A DNA stretch of 42,312 nt from Amanita rubescens (Eukaryota; Basidiomycota; Agaricomycetes; Agaricales; Amanitaceae). Position 1 is the first letter of the stretch. Each line of letters begins with the position of its first letter. Location: the NCBI GenBank assembly GCA_015039365.1, contig WION01000456.1:1-42312 (forward strand), read 5' to 3'. Below are positions 12,491 through 23,673 of this stretch, in pieces. The notes under the pieces were generated by a model. That model was not told where the DNA came from. It worked only from the letters and a program-made list of their open reading frames with translations, and ran no database searches. The position numbers and the translations under genes are program-made.

Positions 12491-15400
12491 ATGGCTCTCA
12501 CTTCCCAAATAGCTGAATCGTTAGCCGCGACTCTAAATCCCGATGGGAACGTGAGGATCGCTGCTGAATTGAGGCTGGCCAACTATTTTACGAACCCGGG
12601 TTCGTCCTCATCGTTGTCTCTTTCGTCCACCTTATCTCCTGATCGCACGTCGCGTCGCGGCCAGAGAGCGGCTTAGCTTTATCACAACTCATCGTTACCC
12701 AGGATGCAGACATCTCATTGCGACAGATAAGTCTAACATTCCCCTCCTGAAAGGAAACGCGTCTTGATCTGCAGTTCTGACCAGCACTCCGCAAGCATTG
12801 CGCTCCGAAAATATGTTAAAGAAAGATGGTCTCCTATTTTCCCTTCTTTTAGAGGTTCTGCGCCACAAGTTGAGGTAAGCTTCTGTAATTATAACCTACC
12901 ATCTTGTTCCCAACGCTTATTCTAGATAAAATCAAAAATTCGGCAAGCTGTATTTCTGGGTCTCTCAGACCCCGAAAGAAAGATTCGTTCCCTTTGCGTG
13001 AGTTAACCAATACTTCTATTTCTGAGAACGTGAAATATCCACTGCTCAACATAGGCCCATACACTCTCCTCAATCGCACACAGTGATTGGCCTGATGAAT
13101 ACCCTGAACTTTTACCCTCCCTGATCAATTTACTTTCTTCTGGCTCCCCCATCTCAGTGCATGGAGCCATGCAAGTTTTTGCCGAGTTCATTAAGTCTGA
13201 GCTGACTGAGGATCAAACTCTTCCTATTCTTCGGGAACTACTGCCGGTCCTTCTCTCCATCCTAGGTTCTACCGAGGTAATCACTTAACGAAGCGAATGC
13301 AAACTTTCTGAAACATGTTTCACAAGTTATACTCAGCTCCCACGCGGGCTCGGACTGTGTCAGTATTCCGTCAATGCATGACTGTACTCTATATGGTCAA
13401 GGATCAACACCCACAAGCCGTGAAAGAAGCAACATCCCAAGTGCTCCCCGTGTGGCTGGATGCATTTAAGGTGTTATTAAACCTGGACTTACAGAGGGAA
13501 GTACAAGGAAGTGAGAACTGGGACGGTTTATCCATCAGAATCCAAGTTTTCAAAGTAGGGTTATCTGACCTTTCGAAGGGAACCACGCTTACCGAATTGA
13601 CAGACACTAGACACTTTACATACCTCATTCCCCCGCGCCTTAACACCTTACCTTCCTGATTTTCTCAATTCTGCTCTCCATCATCTACAAATCATCTATC
13701 CGAGCTTCGTCCATTATTATATTTCTGCCGCCGATTCGCCCCCTCGCACATCTGAGGACGAACTAATTGAGCTCCCTGATTTGATCGTTCCTATCGTTGA
13801 CTTTATAGCCGCTGTCGCTCGAGGGGGGAAAGCAAAACTGTGGTTCGATGCTCAGCATTTTCCCGCTCTTGTCTCTGCCGTCTTCAAGTTTACTCAGGTT
13901 GGAGAGCAGGACGTACGTTCTAAATAATATGACAGTAGCTGTATCTGATGTTTCGTCAGGAAGAAACGTGGGAGACCAATCCATATTCATTTGTTTCGGA
14001 AGAGGACGATAAGACGCAAGGATATAATCTTCGTGATGCAAGTTTCGATTTGTTGAATGTATGTTTTAACATGATATATGATCGACGCGATCATAACCAT
14101 TGAAATCAGTGTTTTATGGACCGCAATCCCGTTCAAACGACGCAAATTCTCCAACAGACAATGGAACAAACCATTCACGATTGCGATGCAGAAAGAAGCG
14201 CTGGAAATAAGAATTGGTAAGCTAATGGTAAATTTAGATTAGTTTTGTTATCTAATGCGATTCAAGGTGGCGACCACTGGAAGCTGCACTTGCTTCAGTT
14301 GGTTCACAAGCGGGTGATATTCAAGATTGCATAGATGAAGTATCAGATGCAGGGCGTCTAAAGCCGTTTGACATCGAATCCTCATTGACCAAGGTCATAC
14401 CTCCCATTTTACGCCTTTCAGGTGATGTTCACTATATGCTGGTCCTTCAAATTTTAACACGACGAATACTAGATTATCCTTTCCTCCAGGGACGAGGCTT
14501 TGTTTTTGCGAGTCAATTTGCAAGCTCGCTTCCCCCACAATTGGCCGGCCAATATCTGGAAGCCGCTATACAAGCAATTGAAATGCAGGATGCTCGCAGC
14601 ATTCTCAAAATATCAGCCGTGAAAGCTGTCCAAAAGTGAATACTTGCTTAGAGAAATTGATTCCATGACTGATAAAGTATGAAGCTTTTGCGATCAGGGC
14701 GAAGACGGGGCACTTGTTCCTTTTGCAGGCAGGATAGCCAGAGATCTCGGACCATTGCTACTCTCGACGTCTGAAGATACCTTACTTATTGTCCTTGAGA
14801 CGATATCGTCGGTTCTGAGGATTAATGAGACCTCATGGTTGGACACGGAGTTGGCTAATGCCCTGGTCCTTGCTATACTACAAGTATGGAATAAGAATAT
14901 CAGAGGTGGGTACGAATTTAGTTTTCTCCTTTCGATTTTTGACACGTAATTCAAACAAGATCCTATCTTCATTTCCATTCTTGCGGACATTATGAGTCTT
15001 TTAGCATCTTCTCCCAGCAACGGTGTTAACGAGATAGTCGTCAAACAAGCGGTACCTGTTTTGACCAATGCATTGGCATCTGCCAAGCCAATAGAATCGT
15101 GGATAACGAGTTCAGCAATCGATCTATTGAATAGCATCGTGGAAGGACGCGCCGACGGGCTACAAGAAGGCTTTTTCGCGCATGTCGCCCCAGGTCTCTT
15201 CAAATGTTTGAGCGACGCTGAGGACAGAGATATTTTACAGGTATTCACGAGTTTCGCCGCCTATCGCTTCCATTTTCCGATCCTATATTCTAGAATGGCA
15301 TAAAATGCCTGACAAGCATCATCCAAAAGGATTGCAGCCAGATTGTGGCTTGGCACGACGAGACTGGTCGTTCTGGACTGGATTATGTTCTCATGTTCAT

Positions 15401-16589
15401 CGCAAGGACCTTAGATAACCAGGACGAATCAGGAGGTTTGGTTATTGGCGATCTCATTATCCATTTACTGCGGAAGACTGGGGAAAGCGTATTGCCTGTT
15501 CTCCCACAACTACTGCAGTCCATGGTTAACCGAATGACCACCGCCAAGACAGCAACATTCATCCAGGTTCTGATTTCCTTCTCTGTAATTAATGATTACT
15601 CACCAGCAATTCAAGAGTCTCATAGTTCCATTTGCTTTCCTTATCAACAATCAAAGGGACACCGTCCTTTCCTTGGTCGAATCAATGCAAGTTCAACACA
15701 GAACGGCGCTGGAAATTCTCGTCAACACATGGTGCGAAAACGCCGAGACATTCCAGGGATTCTGGGCATCCCGTATCAGCGCTCTGGCTCTGTCGCAACT
15801 CTTCCTATCCGACCGGCAAAGTCTACAAAAGCTCACTGTCAAAGGTGACATTATTGTCAAACCGGAAACACAGAATGGTGAGGCGAATTCTTTTTACTTT
15901 CACGCATCCCACCGTCTTGATTTTGATCCCAATGACACATGAACAGTCATTATGACAAGATCCCGCGCCAAGCAGAGTACGCTATTTCTCCCTTTGGTGG
16001 TTTCGTCCCTTTTTTAACATGCTGATTCATCATTCTCTATCATTATATATAGCACCTCACGAGTTTACTTCTGTGCCATTCCATGTCAAAGCCTTGAAAC
16101 TCCTTGTCCGAGAGTTGCAATTGGGCGGTGAATCAGCCACGATTACCGCGCGTGGTGGGGCCGCGGAAGACCTCGACTCGGATGATGGCGTAAGCTCCTT
16201 TCCCTGAACTGCTTCGGATGCCTTAACTTTCCCGATATACAGGACGAGAACTGGGAAGAAGAGGATAAGCTCAAGGAGGATGAAATTTCATACCTGTCAG
16301 ATATGATTGGCCCCAAAGGTCCCATCACTCTTGACAATGGCGATCTCGCCAGTGATATGTTTGACGACGAGGACCTGCGAAGAGATCCAGTTTATAATAT
16401 GGACATACAGGTCAGTTGATTTTAGTTTGAGAGGCCACATTTTGGATGTCGAACGTGAGCGATATACAGGCCCATCTCGCAAACTTTATCAAGGAATGTG
16501 CAGCGCGGAACACGAATAACTTTGCTTCCATTGTTGAACAACTTAATGCTGAGGAGATGCTTGTGATCCGAGGCGTAGTGCAGGGTTAA
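12491..16589 (+). CDS. KAP114: Importin-9 / Kap114-type karyopherin
   Basis: This nuclear import receptor of the importin-beta superfamily carries histones, TBP and ribosomal proteins. It starts with a typical N-terminal HEAT repeat (ALTSQIAESLAATLNPD), then KYVKERWSPIFPSF and AHTLSSIAHSDWPDEYPEL, and VHGAMQVFAEF matches importin-9 closely. An acidic segment (WEEEDKLKEDEISYLSDM) lies before the C-terminus, as in the family. Nineteen exons sum to 1,038 residues, the family length, fully in frame. Introns: 12600-12664, 12727-12784, 12875-12925, 12998-13054, 13277-13326, 13555-13603, 13913-13959, 14059-14109, 14217-14266, 14422-14472, 14636-14684, 14906-14959, 15241-15293, 15567-15606, 15878-15946, 15977-16052, 16190-16242, 16411-16469. 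The second begins ATAAGT rather than GTAAGT. Intron 14422-14472 is 51 bp without a stop, so it could be retained in frame. Confidence 0.93.
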
Positions 16590-16739
16590 CCGATTGCTAG
16601 AATGATGTGTTGACGTGGATGTATTTTTAATGTTGAGCGGCAAAAGTGACAGTTCCAAGTTTCCTCCTCGATCTCCCAAATATCTATAGTACATAAACGA
16701 CAGATCTAAATGCGGTGGACGACATCGCAAAGGGAAAAG

Positions 16740-18502
16740 TCATGTCACTCCCTCTTTGCCCAAGTCCCATTCTCTTACACTCCCTCGTTTCTTGTATTCA
16801 ATGTCCATTATGCTCGTACTTTGTCCGTTCCACCTTTCATCCGCAGCGGTGGGTGAGACTACAAGCCGGCCCTTCTTGACGGTCGTTTTAACCTTGGGTA
16901 GCAGCCCAAGCCTCTCAAGCCTCCTCTTTTCTTCCTTATCCTGCTGCCGAATCCGGAGCAGCTCCAACATGGCATCCCAGCCTTCGTATTCGGCATTATT
17001 GATCAGTCCCGTCGAAGGCACTTGCGGCACGGTGAGAGGCGCGACGTCAAGCCTAGGATCATAGGACTCATCAAAGTACTTGTCCATCTTGGATGGAGGA
17101 TGCGTCGGAGGTTCAGGTCCAGGAGTAGATGATGAAGAGCGGGAAAAGGACATGGAGCTGCCCGAGTCGTATCCATCAGGTTTCGGCATGGATTCTTTGC
17201 GATCTGGGGAGCGTCCGCGCCTTGGAGACTCGACAGAGCCTGATCGCTGCTTTCTGGTTGGTGAATCGTCACGAGAGCCTCTACGTGACGAAGTCTTGGA
17301 GTGCCCTTCATCTTCGGTATCATGGTAATCATTATTTCTATCACGCGGTGGCGTTCTAGAGCGACGTCGTTTCCTGCCACCGGCACTGAAGTCGCGTTTT
17401 CGTTTTCTCGGGGGCGACGGGGAATAGGAAGGAGAACGAGAGGAATATCGCGACGTGGAACGACGCTTAGTCCTTCGCCTGCGAGGGAGCGGGGATGCTG
17501 ACCTGTCATCATCTTCTGAGGAAATGGGGCTGCGACTGCGAGATGTTGAAGTATGTTCATGACGGCGACGGCGGTACCTTTCTCGCCGACGCCGCCTTCT
17601 CCGTTTCTCCTCGTCCGAAGTCAGGCTAGGGCTCCTCTCATGTCTCCTCGACCTTCTGTGCCTCGAGTACCTCTCCTTAGACCTAGTCCGTGATCGATGC
17701 TTGCGCCTTCTTCTAGGCCAATCATCCTCATCATCCCCTCGACGTTTGTGTTTGGAATCAGCCCGTTTATCTTCTTCTTCACCTTCTTCACCTTCAGAAT
17801 TTTCTCCGTTCCACGTCTCCCAATCGCGAACCTTCCTCTTCCTCTCGCTTCTGTCCGCATTTCGCCCATCCCACCTGTCCCAGCCCTCATCATCATCATC
17901 ATCTGGTTGGTGCTTATGGCGACTGCTACTACGTCGGCGATGACTGCGATGGTGATGGTGGGACCTATCACGGTGAGAATGGCGACGACGACGGGAGCTC
18001 TTAGTCCGAGCAGACCGCCTGGCATCAGCTGCCTCTTGAGCCCGTAGTCGACGTTCTCGTCTCTCCCGTTCCTCTCGCTCTCGTTTAATCTCCTCAACGG
18101 CGAGAGCTTGGGCGCGAAGTACCGTCCGATTATGGTCATCTGTGCTCCGTATTATAGAAGACAGGAAGCGCTTGTTAGCGCGCGGAGCATTACTGTCGAT
18201 GCTGTTCCAGGTGGCAGTGCCATTAAATTAACAAGACCATGATCCATAAGATTAAAGTGTAGGTATGCATATCGTGAGAGGAGAAAGTTGTCAATTAGAA
18301 AGTGAACGGCACGAGGCGTAGGATAAAAGACGCACAGATTACTAGAGATGTAAGCACGGATGCCATTCTGTCCGTATTTCTCGGCCTTCTTCTTGGCCTC
18401 TTTGAGGATAAGCTCTGCTACCTGTCTGTCAAGGTCTTCCTCTGTTATTGTGCCTGTGGATGAACGGAGGAGTGTAGAGAGCGACGAAGACGAGGAAGCC
18501 AT
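16740..18502 (-). CDS. Arg/Ser-rich (RS domain) nuclear-type protein, function unknown
   Basis: I do not recognise a named orthologue. The first exon encodes EEDLDRQVAELILKEAKKKA and YGQNGIRAYISS, which joins NAPRANKRFLSSIIRSTDDHN, a conserved-looking N-terminal block. The central ~300 residues are dense in Arg/Ser, Arg/His and Asp/Glu, typical of splicing-associated proteins. The last ~120 residues look ordered again: YDPRLDVAPLTVPQVPSTG, EYEGWDAMLELLRIRQQD and the end KKRGSVREWDLGKEG. Two exons (18336-18502, 16740-18192) give 539 residues. The intron is 143 bp, about three times the local norm, and is open in one frame. A role in pre-mRNA processing is inference from composition only. The 3' end is 150 bp from the importin-9 stop, tail to tail. 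Confidence 0.8.
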
Positions 18503-18905
18503 ACATAAGACAAGGCAACCGTTTGGTTGTTTGTCCCTATTTGGCTTAGTAGCCGCATCCGGGCGCGCGTTGATCTGACAATGACATTGACTAAATTGAG
18601 CTCTATACTTGGCGAAACGCAAGCTCTCTGGCGAACTCACAAGAATAAGACAAGCTGAAACCCTACTGGTGGACGAGCTTGGTACCGGTTACATTTCGGA
18701 CGCGACTGCATGGTCGTCAGGGTCGCTTCTGAGTCCAACATGTTTGTTTCACAAAACACTCTCGTAGATCACCGGCATCGGTCCTATTTTTACGCATTGA
18801 ATTGAAGAATGTTCTCACGAACTTCAACATTATGTTTAAAGAGTTCGAAAAAGGTTGGAATGGCCTGACGTTTAATACCCTAGTGTCCTGGCCGCGACGA
18901 GTGCC
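18503..18905. other. Intergenic region between RS-rich gene and chitinase
   Basis: This 403-bp divergent interval holds both 5' flanks. No RNA gene, repeat or clear promoter motif was recognised. Confidence 0.5.
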
Positions 18906-20341
18906 ATGTTCTTGACGCGCGTATTTTCACTTGGCATTAGCTTATTGTTAGCTATCCAAACGTTATCAAATCCCATTCACCTCAAGACGCGTAACGAACA
19001 TGAAGACGAGGTCCTTGTTGCCCGCGCCGCTCAGTCTGCCCCGTATTTTTTCGTTCATTCGGACCTGTCTACTGGATCAAGTCCACCAAATCCTTCTCTC
19101 CTTGCAGTACGTTTATACACTTGGTATTACATAAATAATTTATTTCTGACAACTTTTACAGGGTTATAACGTCTTGTATGGTATAAAATTACGCGATGCT
19201 ACGACAATTTTAACAAAGCATTTTAGCAGTCTTGCGTTTCTGGTAACAGGTGGCGTTAAAGACAATGTACGCTTTTTTTCTCCTTTTCAAACATGTTTAT
19301 AATCGTTACATAGGCGCAGTCGTGGGCTGCACTCTCCGCGACTCAGAAATCGTCAATCAAATCGCAGTATGCGGCAGCTGGTATCACACTCATGGCAACC
19401 GCTTTCGGGGACACCGATACGCCAACGACTTCTGGGGTAGACCCCGTTTCCACTGCGAATACATTTGCCGCCTGGGTGATAAACAACCAATTAGATGGAA
19501 TCGACATTGACTATGAAGATTTCCAAGCCTTTAATGCTGGTAATGGCAATGCTGAGGTCCGTTGCTTGATGTCAATCCGAAGCGACGTATACTGACTCCA
19601 ATCATAGAACTGGTTGATCACATTTACACGACAGCTGCGGAGTCACTTGCCCCAGGGACAGTACATCATTACCCATTCGCGTAAGTACTTTTCCTTTCTT
19701 GTCACTCAAGCCGAAAGCTCATCTGAGAATAAAGCTATTGCACCATGGTAATCCGTCGTTTATGTGACAATGTTTGATGCTCACGCTGGATCCAAGGTTT
19801 GCTCCGAACAAATGGGGTGGAGGAGGTTATCTCAAAGTAAACTCTGAGGTCGGAAACTTGATAGATTGGTATAACGTCCAATTCTACAATCGTAAGTTTC
19901 GTTACATGGGTTGCGAGTATTCTTATTTTGCTTTTCTCAGAGGGGAGTGCTGAGTATACCACTTGCTCTGGTCTCCTGACTCAATCGTCGAGCACTCATC
20001 CGAATTCCGCTCTCTTTCAAATCAGCGCCAACGGAATTCCACTGTCCAAACTCGTGATAGGAAAGCCGGCTACGTCGCAACTAACATACAGTGGTTATAT
20101 GGACACCTCGACCCTTGCGTCGTGCCTGGAACAGGCTAAAAATCAGGGATGGGGTATGTTTTCTCAGCCTGGTGTTTGACGTGCCGTTACTGATTGTACG
20201 TAGATGGTGGTGTCATGGTTTGGGAGGTGAGCAATCCATCGAAGTTTTCTCGTTGACGATACTGAAGAGTTGGTTTAGTACCCTGAAGCCGATTCAACCT
20301 GGATCGCCAATGTGAGGTCCCAGTCTTGGCCAGTCTCATGA
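18906..20341 (+). CDS. Secreted GH18 chitinase
   Basis: Family 18 glycoside hydrolases cleave beta-1,4 bonds in chitin. The catalytic motif DGIDIDYED (DxxDxDxE) is complete, including the acid/base Glu. GYNVFSLAFLVTGG, ITLMATAFGDTD, WFAPNKWGGGGYLKVN, WYNVQFYNQ and WDGGVMVWEY fit a fungal GH18 barrel. The N-terminus (MFLTRVFSLGISLLLAIQTL) is a signal peptide; no chitin-binding module is seen. Ten exons give 325 residues: 18906-19106, 19160-19173, 19227-19266, 19314-19556, 19608-19680, 19735-19747, 19797-19891, 19941-20153, 20204-20226, 20279-20341. Two exons are only 14 and 13 bp, yet both are needed for conserved residues. The gene ends 176 bp before the inverted-repeat element. Confidence 0.93.
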
Positions 20342-20514
20342 ACTAGTGAACAGCAAAGTCATCATATTGGTTATGTTTTTCATTATTTGATTGAAATGAT
20401 TTTCGGATGATATGTTATAACGTCATTATCATGATTTCTTCTCTTTAGGGTTTGCATGACAAGTATAGAATGGGTTTTGTTTATTTCGGTCAAATGGATT
20501 TAGGATGATACTTA

Positions 20515-20517
20515 TGT
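20515..20517. repeat. Candidate target-site duplication, left (TGT)
   Basis: TGT directly precedes the left CACAG end and TGT directly follows the right end at 23868-23870. A 3-bp match can arise by chance, so this is only supportive. Confidence 0.45.
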
Positions 20518-20701
20518 CACAGCTGGGGAGGCCGGAATTTGCAAGCAGCAAAATCCGGTGAAAACACATTGCTCAATGTTTAAATTTAGCCTTGCATTTC
20601 GCAAGCAGCAAAACTTTAAGGGTTTTGTATGCACTAATGTACATTGGAATCTTTATGTTGTTTTCATTGCAATACATTATGTTTTGCATTGGATTTTACC
20701 A
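20518..20701 (+). repeat. Left terminal inverted repeat (about 184 bp)
   Basis: It runs from CACAGCTGGGGAGG to GGATTTTACCA and matches the reverse complement of 23674-23867 with about six mismatches. The motif GCAAGCAGCAAAA occurs twice (20541-20553, 20601-20613), as subterminal repeats that could bind a transposase. The segment 20534-20556 is an imperfect hairpin (GGAATTTGC / GCAAAATCC). Confidence 0.9.
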
Positions 20702-20974
20702 TATGCAGAACACATCCAACATTTGAAGTCTGGCCACATGCAAAAGTTCGAGACCTTGAAGCACTTCGTTCCCCTTCGTGATGCCCAGCTCCCTATCGAG
20801 CGATTGTTTACTGTTAGTACCAGTCTCCCTCTAGCGGCTTACATAACATTCGTCTAGCCAAGCGCCGCTCGCGGCTCAGGAGTCTGGCTTGAAGCTTGAC
20901 GCACAATATTTTTTACGCTTGGCAAATCGCGACTACGTCGTGGCATTTCAAACCCAGACATTCTGATTCTCCCC

Positions 20975-23175
20975 ATGGATTACAAGAGCGGCGTCCTGAA
21001 CTCTATGAGTTCTAACTTCTTCCCCGAGCTGCGAAGGGATCTGGGTCCCTTTCTCGTTGACAAAACGATGCTTATCGAAAACATCGTCATCGATAACCGC
21101 CTGACAGGCCATGTCGATCTTGTTCTTCGACCCAGACGTTGTGGGAAGTCCACCATGCTGCAAATGCTCAAGTAATCACGTTGGCTTATATCGACTCTCT
21201 GTACTAAAGCTTTTCGACCAGTTCTTTTTTCCGAGTCCCTCGCGATGGTGATCCCGATCCGCGTCTGCTTTTTGCAGGGCTAGATATTGCGCGGAGACAG
21301 GATATCTGCACGGAACACATGGGAAAGTATCCAGTCATTTTCTGTGACTTCAAAGTTCGTGTATCTTCCCTCCAAAATTTTCAGACAACTCGTTTACACG
21401 TAGCAGAATCTCACCAGCGACTCTTGGGAGGGAATGCTTTCGGCCTTCAGTGACTTAGTTTCCGAACTCTACGCGAAGTGGGAACATTGCCTCGTGCAGT
21501 CTCTTAGGCCCTCGCAAAGGAGATATTTTGAATCTATTCTTAACATAACAGCTACGAAGGACGAGTTGATGAGGAGCTTGTACAAATTGACCCTTTTTCT
21601 CGCTGATAAATTCCGTCGGAATGTTATTGTGCTGATTGACGAATATGAGGCCCCAAACAATTGTGCTTATGAACATGGCTATTTCAACGATGTGCGTTCT
21701 CCACATCCCTCTCTATCACGGTTGGAGTTGTTCCAGGCCAATGTTTTTTTCAGGCGTGGTGTACTTCCTCATCTCTTGAAGGTAATCATGATTAAATTCC
21801 GTCGGAAACATGTAATAATAAGTTTTATTCAGTGGAATAAAAATCTACAATATGCGGTTTTAGTTGGCGTTACCCCAACAGCAAAATCTGGGTGGTATTC
21901 TGGTTTGAATAATCTTGAGGTGCGTCGCTTTAATCTGCCAAGGCGTGGCACCTCGTAATCACGACTCAGACGCATGCGCTACATAGCAGGAACTCCCCTT
22001 TTGCTGGCATGCTGATGTTCACGGAACCGGAAGTCATTCGACTGATAACGTTAGCCAAAGTGAGTTGAACAGCTCAGTATGGATTGGATGATTTTCACTG
22101 CCTTGTAGACCGAACTGAAGCTTGCAGACCTTAAAGCTCAATATAATTCCTACATTGCTGCTGGCCAGATCAGTGTGTACAATCCCGTATCGGTCATGTC
22201 TGCACTTAAGACGTCCGAAATCAAGAATTTTTGGGTCGCAACAGGTTTGCCAACCACGAATGTTTTTTTAATTAACTTAGCGACACTATAGGCGAATACC
22301 CTCTATTAAGCAAACAGTTTCCAGACGATGATTTCGATGTCATTGAAGTTCTTCTGACCGGGGCGGAGATCGAGTTTGTCCTTACGGAAGATGTCACCTT
22401 TACCAGGTGCGGCCACTTCTATAACTTAGTCCACTGTGGTCCTGTATTCACGCTGGAATGGTTTAGCTCGACGTTAAGTAAAGATGCGACGTTGACTTTG
22501 TTGTACTATGCCGGCTACCTGACCGTGACAGTATGTTATTTCTATCCAATAATTCTCTTTGTTCTGATCTCTGCCAAGGGCAATGGTCGAGTTAAAATAC
22601 CAAATCCGGAGGTCATGACGGACTGGGCTAGATGGATCACCGGCGCTGTAGAACCCCGGGCCTCGGACCTTGTTCTCAAGACGTGCATGGAGGGTCCCAT
22701 AAGGGACTTTACGGCGAAGTGGCCGAATTTTATGCAGCAACACCTCGATCCAAAGCTAGTCGGCAAGGTGCAAGGTGCCGTCAGTAACAAGACTCCGGAG
22801 AAAATCCACCATGTTTTCTTTTTGGGCCTCATGCTATCCACTAGAGCGAAAGGTTGGGAGGTCTCTATTGAACCTCGAACTGGTAGTGGCTTCATCGACA
22901 TTCGTCTGCGCCATAAAAGGAAGCGTATGGCTGTCCTGATTGAGCTCAAGTCTAGTGAAAAGCGGGAAAACATGGAGAGAGATGCCAATAAGGGGCTCGA
23001 CCAGATCGTAGAGAAGAACTATCGAAATCCGGAAGGCCTTCTGAACATTTGCACTCTTCGAGAATATGGTATCGCTGGCTTTCACCTCGATTCATATGTC
23101 AAAGGGCGATACTTGGAGCTCAATGGTCAAAATCAGTGGGTAGAAAAAGATGATCCAATGATGAGCGTTTCGTAG
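20975..23175 (+). CDS. AAA-ATPase-like plus PD-(D/E)XK nuclease protein
   Basis: The N-terminal half matches the AAA-ATPase-like (DUF1703-type) P-loop family: FLVDKTMLIENI, Walker A RPRRCGKST, then HMGKYPVIFCDFK, Walker B VIVLIDEYEAP and VGVTPTAKSGWYSGLNNLE. The C-terminal half is a PD-(D/E)XK nuclease of the type usually paired with it: GSGFIDIRL supplies the Asp and VLIELKSSEK the ExK, followed by KGLDQIVEKNYRNPEG. Ten exons sum to 583 residues without a break: 20975-21171, 21222-21354, 21404-21691, 21737-21781, 21833-21919, 21970-22059, 22109-22244, 22292-22406, 22467-22530, 22579-23175. No N-terminal Crinkler-type header or signal peptide was found, though the frame is open about 75 bp upstream without an ATG. 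The in vivo role is unknown; related NTPase-nuclease pairs occur in mobile elements and in Crinkler-type effectors. Confidence 0.88.
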
Positions 23176-23673
23176 AAATACTTGTAAAGTTGTACTCTTT
23201 GAAATTATCGATTCCAACTTTAATTAGTCCGTCTAGTGTACCCCTTTATAATTAGTTGTCTTCACACCTAGTATTCAAGAACGCGGACACGGCATCAACA
23301 AAAGGGCCCGAGTCTTGCGAAGAGACTCTAATTGGACGATTGGATTATTAGCGGTTTTAATCGGGGTTGACGTTGATCAGACGGGACTGGTGCAGGTCGA
23401 TTACAATGATGTACTGGCTAGATTATAATGATCATTACATTTACAATATGTACAATGTAACATCAGGTTTTCGGCAGATTCCGCTTTGGCCGCTCACCAA
23501 AGCACTCTAGAACAGATTAAACCCACGTCGTGGTCAAGTGTCCAACCAGCATCCCCTTGTTTTGAGTTCATTAACCAATATACAACATGACGTTTAATCT
23601 ACATATGCATCCGTGATGATCTAGTAAACATTGTGCTGATTAAGTGTGTGGTATAAGCTATGATCTCTTCGCT
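23176..23673. other. Non-coding interior of the element, 3' of the nuclease gene
   Basis: No gene is visible in these ~500 bp. It is AT-rich, with a near-palindrome ACATTTACAATATGTACAATGT around 23436-23457. It may hold the 3' untranslated region and filler sequence of the element. Confidence 0.5.

Noticed and set aside
17621..18139. 172-codon minus-strand frame in the RS-rich gene
   Set aside because: It is a shifted frame of the Arg/Ser repeat; the RS-rich frame continues in phase from the conserved N-terminus to the C-terminus.
20558..20857. 99-codon open frame overlapping the left inverted repeat
   Set aside because: Most of it is repeat sequence, and it does not join the nuclease gene in frame by any splice I could find.
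20856..20963. Open stretch (reads QAPLAAQESGLKLDAQYF) just before the nuclease gene as an extra exon
   Set aside because: It ends at a TGA at 20961-20963 before the ATG at 20975, in another frame, and there is no donor site to join them.
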